64,000 nucleotides of DNA from Candidatus Avelusimicrobium gallinaceum (lineage in GTDB: Bacteria > Elusimicrobiota > Elusimicrobia > Elusimicrobiales > Elusimicrobiaceae): NCBI GenBank assembly GCA_944324965.1, contig CALUYH010000009.1, positions 1 to 64,000 of the forward strand, in the 5' to 3' direction. This document shows positions 52,020-60,549 of this stretch, in pieces; the first letter of the stretch is position 1; the number at the start of each line of letters is the position of its first letter. Position numbers and translations under genes: made by a program. Below the pieces are notes generated by a model. That model saw only the letters and a program-made list of their open reading frames with translations. It made no database searches and was not told where the DNA came from.

Positions 52020-52964
52020 ATGACCAAAATTCATGCATTTATTTGGAGTATGGGTAGCCTTTTTTTATTCAGCTTCGCCTCGGCCGCGCAGCCGTTTACG
52101 GCGGACATTTCCGCTCTTTCCGAACGTCGGATTTCTCACCAAGAGCAATATGAAAAATTTCCGGCGCCGCCTTTTTTGACGGTGTACCAAAAAGGAAATA
52201 AAAAACTGGTGCTATTGGCGGCGCGGCATGGGGCGGAGTCTCTGCCGTCTGTGCAATATGCGTTTGACGTGTATGCCCCGCAGGTGGCTTTGGTGGAGCG
52301 GGAGCCCGGGGAAGCGTTTGGCGGCCCGTGTACGGAAGCCGAGGACAGCTATACCGCCGCGCTCTGCGGTAAACAGCAAATCCCGCTGGTGCGGGCCGAT
52401 CTGTCACAAGAAAAACAATGGCAATTTGCCAAAGAAAACGGATTTTCGTACGAGGATTGGCAAATGCTGTGGATCATCCGCGACGGATACGGCCGCGCCC
52501 GCGAAACCGATCAACCGTTTACACCCGCGGAAGCAATTGCTTTGTATGCCAAGCGGGACCACCACGCCGCGTGGGGCGAACTGTTTACCGAAAAACGTCT
52601 GAATGCTTATTTTAAAAAGTATTACAAACAAAATTTTGCTGAAACCGATTTCATCCGCCTCTACCAAGACCTCATGAACATTTATCCCGAAAAGTGGGTA
52701 GCTAAAACGCCTTTTTACCGCTTGAATAATGCTGCCGGGCTGGCACGGAGCCGGTTCATGCTGCAAAACATTGCGGCGGCGCTGAACCAATATGATGTGG
52801 TGTTTGCGGAAATGGGCGCCGGGCATTATATGGATTTGGTGTTGGCGTTGGAAAAAATGCTGGGGGATCCCCAGGTGATAGACGGCCGCCGGCTCCCGCC
52901 GCAAAACTTATGGAAAGATTGCCACGGGGTACCTTTCCAAGAAATTACGCTGATCAAGGAGTAA
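52020..52964 (+). CDS. Secreted TraB/ChaN-like protein
   Basis: A 314-residue protein with a signal peptide (about 1-22). The mature part has a TraB/PrgY-type motif LAARHGAESLPSVQYAFDVYAP followed by VALVEREP, and a C-terminal VFAEMGAGHYMDL that supplies the second His motif. TraB-fold proteins are often metal-dependent proteases or binding proteins; the function here is not known. It is divergent from the membrane gene, and the next gene starts directly after its stop, so the two are an operon. Confidence 0.65.
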   Translation: MTKIHAFIWSMGSLFLFSFASAAQPFTADISALSERRISHQEQYEKFPAPPFLTVYQKGNKKLVLLAARHGAESLPSVQYAFDVYAPQVALVEREPGEAFGGPCTEAEDSYTAALCGKQQIPLVRADLSQEKQWQFAKENGFSYEDWQMLWIIRDGYGRARETDQPFTPAEAIALYAKRDHHAAWGELFTEKRLNAYFKKYYKQNFAETDFIRLYQDLMNIYPEKWVAKTPFYRLNNAAGLARSRFMLQNIAAALNQYDVVFAEMGAGHYMDLVLALEKMLGDPQVIDGRRLPPQNLWKDCHGVPFQEITLIKE

Positions 52965-54284
52965 ATGATGAAAAAATATCTGGTAATGGGTTTGTTTTTA
53001 TGGTTCTCTTTTGTTTCCGTTTGGGCGCAGCCGTCCGGGAAAACGTATACGATTGCGGCCAACCCCAAAGCGGGGTTTTCTTGGGGGTATTTGCTGTATA
53101 TTCCTGACACGGTTGATAAAACTAAAAAGCTGCCCATTTTGTTTACGATGAACGACAGCGGGATTTTTAAGTCAGCCGCCGAATTGGAACAAGCCACGCG
53201 GGAACGTTTCGGGCGCGGCAACGAAGACTATATTGCCTATGAAATAGGCGTTCCGATGGTATTGCCGCTCATCCCTCGGGAAAAGGGCGAGGTAAACTCT
53301 CACGATTTGAACCGAGCGGCTTTTTTAGTAAAAGAAGGCCCCTACAAACGCTTGGACAAGCAGGTTATTGCTATGCTTCAAGACGCCCGCAAACAACTGA
53401 AAAAAGAAGGCATCCTCACCCAAAAGAAATTTTTGGTGGCGGGGTTTTCTTCCGCGGGGGCGTTCGGCTGGAAACTGGCTTTGCTGCATCCCAAAAAAAT
53501 CTTGGCTGTGGCGGCAGGTGGGGAAATGTATCCGGCGCTTCCGGTAAAGTCTTTCAAGGAAAAAGAATTACTGTTCCCGGTAGGAGTGGGCGACGTGAAA
53601 GAAATAACCGGACGGGATTTTAATGAAAAAGCGTGGCGCCGGATTCCCATTCTGCTGACGAACGGCGCTTATGATTATAATGATCCTTTAAATTATCTAT
53701 TTGGCCAGGAAGACGGTGATTTGGTTATTTACGTATTTGGACGGGGAACATTGCAAGCCCGGTGGGAAACGGCCCGCTCTTTACTGGCGCAATTAGCCCC
53801 TAATGTACAGACGCATACGTATCCGAAAACCGAGCACGAACCGATCCAACAGGATATGATTGCCTTTTTAAAAATGCATTTACAGGGCGGGCCTTTGCGT
53901 CCGCTTACGCTTACGGATACCGCGGACAATCCGGCTTGGCTGCCTTTACAGGTGTCTCAATTATATTGGGGCCGTCAAACACCACTGACGCATGACAAAG
54001 AATACTTGCGTGATACCGATTTAATGCTTCAAGTACCCGGAGATCACATGCCTTTTTGGATTCGTGTAGTTGCAGTGGATATCATACAGAACGGAGAAGT
54101 GGTTTTGTCGGGATTGCCGGTCAGAGGTTTTTTTGAAGAAGAAAATGGCTTTTTCTTGCAAGTTCCCGTTGATGCGGAAGAAGCGAAGGAGTTAAAAACA
54201 AAATCCTCTTCCGTGTTTCAGGTCAGGTCTGCTCTTCCGGAAGTCTTGCATATCCCGGCCGAGTTAACCGTGCAAATTAAATAA
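52965..54284 (+). CDS. Secreted alpha/beta-hydrolase-like protein
   Basis: A 439-residue protein with a signal peptide ending near residue 21. It reads as an alpha/beta hydrolase: YLLYIPDTVDKTKKLPILFTMN, nucleophile elbow GFSSAG (160-165; a variant of GxSxG with Ala at the last Gly), then candidate Asp in GAYDYNDPLN and His in KTEHEPIQQDM. A C-terminal beta domain of about 110 residues follows. It is probably a periplasmic esterase or peptidase. The start follows the previous stop directly (TAAATG). After it begins the repeat-bearing accessory island. Confidence 0.7.
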   Translation: MMKKYLVMGLFLWFSFVSVWAQPSGKTYTIAANPKAGFSWGYLLYIPDTVDKTKKLPILFTMNDSGIFKSAAELEQATRERFGRGNEDYIAYEIGVPMVLPLIPREKGEVNSHDLNRAAFLVKEGPYKRLDKQVIAMLQDARKQLKKEGILTQKKFLVAGFSSAGAFGWKLALLHPKKILAVAAGGEMYPALPVKSFKEKELLFPVGVGDVKEITGRDFNEKAWRRIPILLTNGAYDYNDPLNYLFGQEDGDLVIYVFGRGTLQARWETARSLLAQLAPNVQTHTYPKTEHEPIQQDMIAFLKMHLQGGPLRPLTLTDTADNPAWLPLQVSQLYWGRQTPLTHDKEYLRDTDLMLQVPGDHMPFWIRVVAVDIIQNGEVVLSGLPVRGFFEEENGFFLQVPVDAEEAKELKTKSSSVFQVRSALPEVLHIPAELTVQIK

Positions 54285-54329
54285 ACCGGTAACTAAAAAT
54301 ATCGGGAAGAAAATTTCAATATCACTAAC

Positions 54330-54565
54330 AAAAAAGACACCTTGCAAAAGGTGTCTTTTTAAATGGTCTGGCACGGCGTGAGGGTTGCCAAAAACGGCAA
54401 GAGCGGGGAAGCAAAATCCCTGTTTATCAGGCAAATACAGGGAAAAACCGTAAAAGTTGCCCTTTGTATGTGGGCGGGAAAGTGAGTGCCCGCTTATTTT
54501 ATACGGGGGCTTTGTCTTTTTATATACATTCCCTATACCCTGGAACAGGGAAAAACAGGGATTAA
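54330..54565. repeat. Border repeat, copy A
   Basis: First of three copies. A perfect hairpin, AAAAAGACACC with GGTGTCTTTTT (54332-54361), is followed by AAATGGTCTGGCACGGCGTG, then by CCCTGTTTATCAGG and the block AAAAACCGTAAAAGTTGCCC. CAGGGA motifs occur at about 54438 and as a direct repeat near 54545-54561. Read on the minus strand the order is a tRNA-3'-end-like CACGCCGTGCCAGACCA followed by a terminator. It marks the start of the accessory island. On the plus strand the hairpin can also terminate the alpha/beta-hydrolase transcript. Confidence 0.75.
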
Positions 54566-55737
54566 AACACTTTTATTAAATTTTGTTTGTGCGTGTAGCC
54601 TTGCAAGCCGTTTTGCAAAACGGGATACCAGCTGCCTTGTTTTTCCTCGGGCCATACCCATACATAGGTGCCGTCTTTCATCTCTCCGACAATTTTTCCG
54701 TTGGGCTCCTTGCGCACATTGGCGGGGCCGTCCACGCGGTAGAGAACGGGCTCGCTCTTGGGGTGATATGGGCGGGCAATACTCCCTTTTGCTATAAAAT
54801 CCACGGATATATCCCATTCAGGCGTATATTTTTGGCGGTTGACGGCAAAATATGGGCCGCCGTAAAAAGCCTCGCCGTCAAAGCAGCCCACGCTTTTAAG
54901 CGGGCTTTCCACCAGCAGGTTAAAGTTTTCTATGGGGCCTTGCCAGTTGTTGGCGGTAGTAAGGATGTATTCCACATAGTCTTGGGCGTCTAAGTGCTGC
55001 CAGGAATAGGTGCGTTCATTCTCCGGTATAAATACGAAATCCTGATATTTTTGGCTATCTTTATCTATACACTTAGAAAAAGGCGTACCTACATTTGTAG
55101 TCATTGCCGTGGGAACATACGTATGCCGGACGGAAACGGTTTTTCCTGCCGGGAATGTTTGCTGCCAAGAGTAAGAAAGTTGTTTCTGCCACGCGTCTGT
55201 CATTTCCCAGGCTTGCACTTCTCCTCTGGCTGGGTCTAGAATCCAACCGTATTTTAAGATGTTTTTATCAATAAAAGGCTGTCGTTCTTTCGGCTGCAAC
55301 ATTTCAACCCGGCGGTCTAACTCTGCTTCAGAAATGATTTCTTCCTCTGTATAAAAGAGGACGGGGACAAGGGCTGTAATGTCTGTTTCACCGCTTAGAA
55401 TAGTCCAATTTTTTTCATATTTTACAGGTTTGTTATTGACCCATAATTTAAATTCGTAATCGTGGGCAAGGGCTCCTTGCGGGAAAGTCTCTACGGCTGG
55501 CATTTGGGGCAGGGGAAAGAAAACTTGGGTGGTGATATCTTTGCCCGTGGTATTTTCAAACAGATAATTTACTTCTATTTGCCCAGGGCGAATATAGAGG
55601 GCCTCGGTTTTCATTTTAATTCCGTCTTGTTTTTCAAACACCACGCCGCCCGTGGGTAATACCGTGCCGGAAGTGTCGTTGGCATAGGCGTATAATCCTG
55701 TCAAACAACAAAAAACACAGAAAATATATCTAAACAT
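54562..55737 (-). CDS. DUF4424 protein with C-terminal SH3 domain
   Basis: A 391-residue secreted protein with signal peptide MFRYIFCVFCCLTGLYAYA. The mature N-terminus TGGVVFEKQDGIKMKTEALYI, VNYLFENTTGKDITTQVFFPLP, matches DUF4424, a periplasmic family of unknown function. A bacterial SH3-type domain lies at the C-terminus (about 330-391; NVRKEPNGKIVGEMKDG). I start at the ATG at 55737; 14 further codons are open upstream. It lies 50 bases after the amidase-like gene and is probably in the same transcript from the promoter near 56.9 kb. Confidence 0.78.
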   Translation of the reverse strand: MFRYIFCVFCCLTGLYAYANDTSGTVLPTGGVVFEKQDGIKMKTEALYIRPGQIEVNYLFENTTGKDITTQVFFPLPQMPAVETFPQGALAHDYEFKLWVNNKPVKYEKNWTILSGETDITALVPVLFYTEEEIISEAELDRRVEMLQPKERQPFIDKNILKYGWILDPARGEVQAWEMTDAWQKQLSYSWQQTFPAGKTVSVRHTYVPTAMTTNVGTPFSKCIDKDSQKYQDFVFIPENERTYSWQHLDAQDYVEYILTTANNWQGPIENFNLLVESPLKSVGCFDGEAFYGGPYFAVNRQKYTPEWDISVDFIAKGSIARPYHPKSEPVLYRVDGPANVRKEPNGKIVGEMKDGTYVWVWPEEKQGSWYPVLQNGLQGYTHKQNLIKVF

Positions 55738-55787
55738 AATTTCTCTGGGCAACCAAGAGTTGGGCCTATGGTTGCCCATAAACTCCT

Positions 55788-56741
55788 TTATATGGGTCTT
55801 TTATATCTATATATTTTGTATTTTATATTATTTTTATTTTTGGGTTGCCAATGAGTGCTGATTCCTTCTGCCTTGGCTGTTTTCCCATTGACGCTGCCAT
55901 ATACTTCAGGAACATTGCCCTTCCAAGTTGAGGAATTCCTTTCTTTTCCTGTAAGTAAAGCGGCATGTCCGTTTTTTTCTCCTTTTTCTGTAGCCGCGAC
56001 AATATATCCTTCTTGGGCTAGTTTTAATGCCATTGCGTGATCTGTATTTCCATTTTCATCAACAGGTAAGTCAGCCCAATCCCCCGAGAGTTCCATTCCT
56101 TTGATCATACTGTTCATATTGCTGTCTTTGGCTACATTAATCCCTAATTTGGATAACTCCCTGCCGAAGACAGTGTTGCAGCGTAGTTCAGAGCCTATAA
56201 TATTGCCATTTTTGTCTTTTCTAGGGGTATTGCGCCACTGTTCATTTCTTTTTTCCCATTCTTCCGTAGAAGCCCCCTTGGGTTGCGGCCATCTATAAAC
56301 ATACCGTTTTTGCTCTTCATAAGGAGACATGCTTGCAAATGTTTCTTTGGGATCAGGTATATTCAGGCGTTCAAAGATGTTTTGCTCTTTAGGAGGTTTT
56401 TGAAAACTAGTGTTTTCTGTTTGTTTTTCCATAAACTGTTCCCATTGTTGTTGATTTTCCCAGAGGGTTTTTCTTCTGTCAAAGTCGGAAGGTTCATCGG
56501 GTTCAGCGGGGATAAAAGAATCTGTGATGCTAGAGATATGATAAGGAATCTTTTTGTTAGATGAATTTCGTAATTCATAAAGAATATCTTCTTTTTCTTC
56601 GTTATAATTCCTTTTACCGTAAAGTTGTGTGGTAAAATGGTCTTGGCGGGCTTGTTGGCGCTCTAAATATTCTATTTGTTTTAAGCGCGTTTCCAGTAAG
56701 TGCTTGCGCAGTGGATGAATATTAGTGGTTTTGTTCGGTAT
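55788..56741 (-). CDS. Putative peptidoglycan amidase/NlpC-like protein, apparent ATA start
   Basis: The open frame is longer than its first ATG (56432) suggests. It runs 103 codons further, to an ATA at 56741 preceded by AAGGAG with ideal 7-base spacing, giving about 317 residues. The new N-terminal part is charged and helical (KTTNIHPLRKHLLETRL). The C-terminal part, in the numbering from ATG 56432, has LRCNTVFGRELSKLGI (Cys near 84) and KNGHAALLTG (His near 155), like the Cys-His pair of NlpC/CHAP amidases. There is no signal peptide. It could be a cell-wall-targeting effector. Domain assignment is weak. ATA may be a true start or a damaged ATG. Confidence 0.5.
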   Translation of the reverse strand: MPNKTTNIHPLRKHLLETRLKQIEYLERQQARQDHFTTQLYGKRNYNEEKEDILYELRNSSNKKIPYHISSITDSFIPAEPDEPSDFDRRKTLWENQQQWEQFMEKQTENTSFQKPPKEQNIFERLNIPDPKETFASMSPYEEQKRYVYRWPQPKGASTEEWEKRNEQWRNTPRKDKNGNIIGSELRCNTVFGRELSKLGINVAKDSNMNSMIKGMELSGDWADLPVDENGNTDHAMALKLAQEGYIVAATEKGEKNGHAALLTGKERNSSTWKGNVPEVYGSVNGKTAKAEGISTHWQPKNKNNIKYKIYRYKRPI

Positions 56742-57189
56742 AAAGCTACTCCTTAGGTGAGATAATACGTCAAAACGGAAGGCGCGCAGAGACAGAGGTA
56801 ACAGAAAGCCCCTTGGGCAGAAGAAGGGACGGCGCCAAACGGCCCGCCTGAAAGCGGGCTATACTATAAAGATAATTAAAAAGGATTGTACGGCAGGAAG
56901 TATCTATGAATATATTATAGTATAAAATAGTTATAAAAGTCAAGTTTTTATAAAGGTAAGGGATGAAGTAGGCAATAGAAAAAATGAGTTGGTATGATAT
57001 AGAAAAATATAAAATAATAATAGGATTCGGAATCATTTTTTTGAATAGTTGAGAAGGCGATTATGGCTATTTGGCGGCTAGAGAAAAAGCCCGGAAAAGG
57101 GCCTTTTTGCTGTATCTCTAAAAGCTCTCTGGAACGGCAATGTATAAAAACGGCGGGAATCTCCCGACGAGAGAGGGGAAAATTAGATA
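56742..57189. other. Intergenic leader and AT-rich gap
   Basis: No gene is recognised. On the minus strand there is a GCCCGC/GCGGGC hairpin (about 56840-56860), the start of the amidase-gene leader. The remainder to 57190 is AT-rich, with scattered stops in all frames and no clear ribosome sites. Confidence 0.5.
56914..56943 (-). promoter_or_regulatory. Strong sigma70-type promoter for the amidase-like gene
   Basis: On the minus strand, TTGACT (56943-56938) and TATAAT (56919-56914) are separated by 18 bases. This near-consensus promoter is about 170 bases upstream of the ATA codon and reads through the leader into the amidase-like and DUF4424 genes. Confidence 0.7.
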
Positions 57190-57410
57190 ACAAAAAAGCC
57201 GCTTACTTAAAAGCGGCTTTCTAAATGGTCGGGCACGGCGTGCGGACTGCTCAACCCTGTAAGATGGGAGGGTAAAATCCCTGTTTATCAGGCAAAATAC
57301 AGGGAAAAACCGTAAAAGTTGCCCTTTGTATGTGGGAGAAATGCCACACTTATTTCTATTATTGGGATTTTGCCTTTTTGTATGACTTAGAGCAGGGAAA
57401 AACAAGGAAT
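57190..57410. repeat. Border repeat, copy B
   Basis: Second copy. Its hairpin has a different sequence (AAAGCCGCTT with AAGCGGCTTT), so the stem is conserved in shape, not in bases. The following block AAATGGTCGGGCACGGCGTG is the same as in the other copies with single changes. Then CAACCCTGTAAG, AAAATCCCTGTTTATCAGG, AAAATACAGGGAAAAACCG and AAAGTTGCCCTTTGTATG; the last stretch is shared with copy A only. A degenerate CAGGGAAAAACAAGGA lies near 57392. It separates the amidase module from the nuclease module. Confidence 0.75.
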
Positions 57411-57493
57411 TTTTGATCTTTGATTTGCGGGGGATTATATACAGTTGCAGTCTGCTGGTTAACTGAAGAAATATTTGAGGGGAATTTATACTA

Positions 57494-57888
57494 TCAATAG
57501 GTGTATTGGAAAACGAAACTACTGTGATTGTTTCCCATAAACAGGGGGAAAATGATATTCCCATCTATATTTTGCTTCCATAACTCTCCTATAGCATCCA
57601 ACGGAGTTCGGTTACTGCTTATGTGTAGTGGATTAGAGAAACTGCCAAATACGAGTTTCCGTTGATTCCCGTCCGTAAATTCAATTATAATTGGTTCATC
57701 CATGACAGCTAAACGACAAGATTCAAGATTGTCGGGGATGACGCTATAGTCATTTTTATATCTTTTTGGTTTTTACGTATCAACGACAATTGATGTTTTT
57801 GGCAATATTCATACAGTAAAATATCAAAATTCCCAGCATACTTATAGTCTCCACCTGCCAAATGGATGTGTCTAATTGTTTTCCCCAT
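57494..57888 (-). pseudogene. Small gene with a single-base frameshift
   Basis: Two minus-strand frames join into one protein. The first, from ATG 57888 (MGKTIRHIHLAGGDYKYAG...), has AGGA before it but runs into the other frame's territory after the A run at 57753-57757 and stops at 57709. The second reads on from the same point (KNDYSVIPDNLES...MDEPIIIEFTDGNQRK...) to a stop at 57494. One extra A in that run would give a continuous product of about 131 residues. I do not recognise the family. It may be a true pseudogene, a programmed or phase-variable frameshift, or an assembly error in a homopolymer. Confidence 0.65.
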
Positions 57889-57928
57889 TTTTTCCTATAC
57901 AATTTATGAATATATTACAAACCCACTG

Positions 57929-57978
57929 CGACAGCATGATGTCAGAGAAAATATTTTTATAGCGACATAATGCTGTCG
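57929..57978. repeat. Long inverted repeat in a divergent promoter region
   Basis: The arms CGACAGCATGATGTC (57929-57943) and GACATAATGCTGTCG (57964-57978) match at 14 of 15 positions, with a 20-base AT-rich spacer. It lies between the frameshifted minus-strand gene and the plus-strand TPR gene, so it may be an operator, a cruciform or the relic of a mobile end. Confidence 0.65.
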
Positions 57979-58015
57979 TTCAAATTCTGTATATTATTTT
58001 TTACAGGATAATGAT

Positions 58016-59284
58016 ATGAAATATGCGTAGAATTTTAAATTGGAAAGTTTTAATCAAGCGAGCTTATTAGTGAACCTTGTTAACTCCGGGCGATTTTGCT
58101 TTTATAAAAATGGAGAAATAAAAGTGTTACAAAATACATTTACTATACACCATATATTAAATTTTATTGCTCAAGGAAATTTTTGTGCGGCTAAAAATGG
58201 GATTAAAAGTTTACTTGCTATAAATCCTAATGAAGATAAATTGTATGAATTATATTACTATTGTCTGCAAAAGTTACAAGAGGCTGAGAAAATGTGTGTG
58301 GTCCCGCCTACTAAGACCAGCGTATTTTGCCCTTGGAAAGAAATAATGTTCCAAGGCCGGCAACAGGCTAATAAACAAAATTACAATCAAGCCATAGCAT
58401 TATTTGCGCAATCCGCCCAATTAATGAAAGAAAGCCGTTCTCACTCCGTTTTTGCCTCGCAGCATTTAAGCCAAGAAGAAAAAGAACTGCTTTTGGGGCA
58501 GGAGCGGCTTTTGTATTACCAAGCAGTTTGTTTTTACTTAAAGAAAGATACATCACAAGCTCGGGCATATTTTAATGCCTCATTACAGGCACGTCTGCAG
58601 GCTGTATATCAAAATGTAGCAGAATGCGTGGAGGTTTTCCTTCGTCTTAAACAGCCTTTGCGGGCTTTAACGTATATCAATGAGTTGCTTGCCAATAAAA
58701 CAGAGGCGACGCGTTTCCCTTTGTATAGGATAAGGGCCAAAATATATAGAAATTTGGGGTTGGCAGAAAATCAAAAAAGAGATGAGGCCCAAGCTCTTGT
58801 GTATTATCAGCGTCGTATTAAGCGATTTGCCTTAGAAGCAAGCTCCTATGAAGAGTTATCCTCTTTTTTGATTGAAATAGGAAAATATGAGGAGGCTTTG
58901 CAGATTAATGCAAAAGCGATTGCTTTAGAACCTAATTTTTATATCTATTATCTAACCCGTGCCAAAATATATGCTCTTTTAAAAAATAAAGATGCCGCTT
59001 TCAAAACGCTTGCGTTATTAGCAAAAGAATCTTTTAGTATGGAAAATCAATTTTTTGCTTTAGAACGTGGAGAGGTTTATGAAATATTGAAAGATTATGA
59101 CGCAGCTGAAGCCTGTTATTTACAGGAAACGGAACGTCCCGGAAATCGGCGGGACTATTTGGTGTCTCTCTATGTGCAAACTGGCAGGACGGATAAAATA
59201 CACGGTGTAAACCAACAATTAGCGCAGGAAAAAGAGTTTGACGATCGTGTAAGCGAGCAGATGTGGAGATCTCTTTTGAATTAA
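58016..59284 (+). CDS. TPR-repeat protein with an in-frame amber codon at position 5
   Basis: The main frame (58040-59284, TTG start, 414 residues) encodes TPR-like helices: AIALFAQSAQLMKE, QARAYFNASLQARL, EALQINAKAIALEPNFYIYYLTRA. No signal peptide is seen, so it is probably cytosolic. An upstream ATG at 58016 with AGGA before it is in the same frame, but codon 5 is TAG (58028-58030): ATG AAA TAT GCG TAG. Either the gene is damaged, or it re-initiates at TTG 58040, or the TAG is read through. It converges with the beta-CASP gene, overlapping it by 4 bases. Base composition is AT-rich, unlike the backbone. Confidence 0.65.
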
Positions 59285-60549
59285 ATAAAAAAGCGTTCTC
59301 CGTCTTGTAATATGCGGACCGGTACCTTAAAAAGGGCTTGGTAGCTTTCTGCACAGTTTGTATGAATAGGAATAAGTAGTTTGGGGCGTATTTGCTGTAC
59401 CAAACGATATAAAGAATCAAAATCCGCGTGTCCAGAAGTGTGGAGTGTATGCACCTCCTGGTTGCGTTCTTTAGCGTTGCGTGCAAAAGAGTTGGCTTCT
59501 TGTGTTAAATATCCTTCCCAGGCACTATGAATAAATCGCAAAGATACGGAATGGCGTAATAACTTCTGTCTGATGGAAAAATTATCCTTAATAATAAATT
59601 GATGAGGAGTGTTTATTATCTCCTGTATGGATATTTTTTTGCTTTTGTAGGTAGAAAGGTGTGGCTTTAAATGATCCGTTAGTGTGTTTTTGGCAAAATA
59701 TACACGGATGTTTTTCCAGTTCCATTGTGGTATGGATTTGCCTAAATGTGCAAATTGCTCTAATACAAAGCAACTATAAGGATCTAAGACTAGGGTTTTA
59801 TTCAGCCTGCGTGCTGCTTTATAAACCGATACAAATCGGTCCAAATTTTGGGCAGAAAAATAAATAAGGCTTAGTCCATCCCCCGAAAAAGCTTGCTCTA
59901 AACGTTTTTGTAGCATATCCTCGGTGTCTGTGTGCATTTGTACACGTGAAAGGGTTGTCCCTTCCATAAGCATATAATCCGGGGAGACGCAACGAGCAAA
60001 ATATTTGGTTAAATAAGCGCATTTACCATGATTTCTCAAATCTCCAGTATAAAGAATTTTTATGTTGCCGATATTCACTTGATAAGCCAATGCTTCGGGT
60101 ACACTGTGATCTACGGGAATAGCCTTTACCCTTATTTTGCCGATACAAACGGTTTGTTTGGGTCGTAAAACGCGAAAATGTAAATGTTCCAAATGCGTGC
60201 CAAATAGTGGGGCGATATGCTGCAGCAGATTGATGGTTGTTTGGCTGGCATATACGGGAATTTGGGGGTGTAATTCTGTTAACAAACCATAATGGTCCGG
60301 GTGGGCATGGGTAAGGAACAGGGCGTTTATTTGGGGAGTTTGTTCTCTATATACTCCACGCACGGGTACTCGATAGGCTTTGGGTGATTTGTGTTCTTGT
60401 ATCGACTCTAGAGGCAGGCCAAAGTCAAAAAGCACCCGGTTCCCTTCTGCATAAATTTCAACACAATTACCGCCAATGTTATGGGTCGCCCGGTGAATAA
60501 TCAAGCCTCTTTGTCTTGAGGTTGATGTCGGCAGATTATTCTTTTCCAT
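59281..60549 (-). CDS. Beta-CASP metallo-beta-lactamase-fold nuclease (RNase J-like)
   Basis: A 422-residue metallo-beta-lactamase protein. It opens with HNIGGNCVEI and VLFDFGLPL, then carries the metal motif THAHPDH (80-86; HxHxDH), a further His in VDHSVP and Asp in LYTGDLRNHG. The beta-CASP insert spans about residues 190-370 (LSLIYFSAQNLDRFVSVYKAA), and the C-terminal motifs TSGHADFDSL and LLIPIHTN match RNase J-type enzymes. There is no KH-like C-terminal domain. It overlaps the upstream nuclease gene by 49 bases. As the host's RNase J would be elsewhere, this is an accessory member. Confidence 0.8.
   Translation of the reverse strand: MEKNNLPTSTSRQRGLIIHRATHNIGGNCVEIYAEGNRVLFDFGLPLESIQEHKSPKAYRVPVRGVYREQTPQINALFLTHAHPDHYGLLTELHPQIPVYASQTTINLLQHIAPLFGTHLEHLHFRVLRPKQTVCIGKIRVKAIPVDHSVPEALAYQVNIGNIKILYTGDLRNHGKCAYLTKYFARCVSPDYMLMEGTTLSRVQMHTDTEDMLQKRLEQAFSGDGLSLIYFSAQNLDRFVSVYKAARRLNKTLVLDPYSCFVLEQFAHLGKSIPQWNWKNIRVYFAKNTLTDHLKPHLSTYKSKKISIQEIINTPHQFIIKDNFSIRQKLLRHSVSLRFIHSAWEGYLTQEANSFARNAKERNQEVHTLHTSGHADFDSLYRLVQQIRPKLLIPIHTNCAESYQALFKVPVRILQDGERFFI

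Noticed and set aside
56770-57036. An 88-codon minus-strand frame upstream of the amidase-like gene
   Set aside because: It overlaps the strong promoter and leader, has no ribosome site and has a hydrophobic AT-driven composition; more likely chance.
57219-57260. A real tRNA gene in the border repeat (CACGCCGTGCCCGACCA on the minus strand)
   Set aside because: No matching 5' acceptor, D-arm or anticodon arm is present and the T-arm consensus is missing. The one true tRNA in the window does not encode CCA. Only tRNA-end resemblance is claimed.
59281-60549. Calling the beta-CASP protein the housekeeping RNase J
   Set aside because: It is AT-rich, lies in an accessory island, lacks the C-terminal domain of RNase J and is overlapped by an unrelated nuclease gene.
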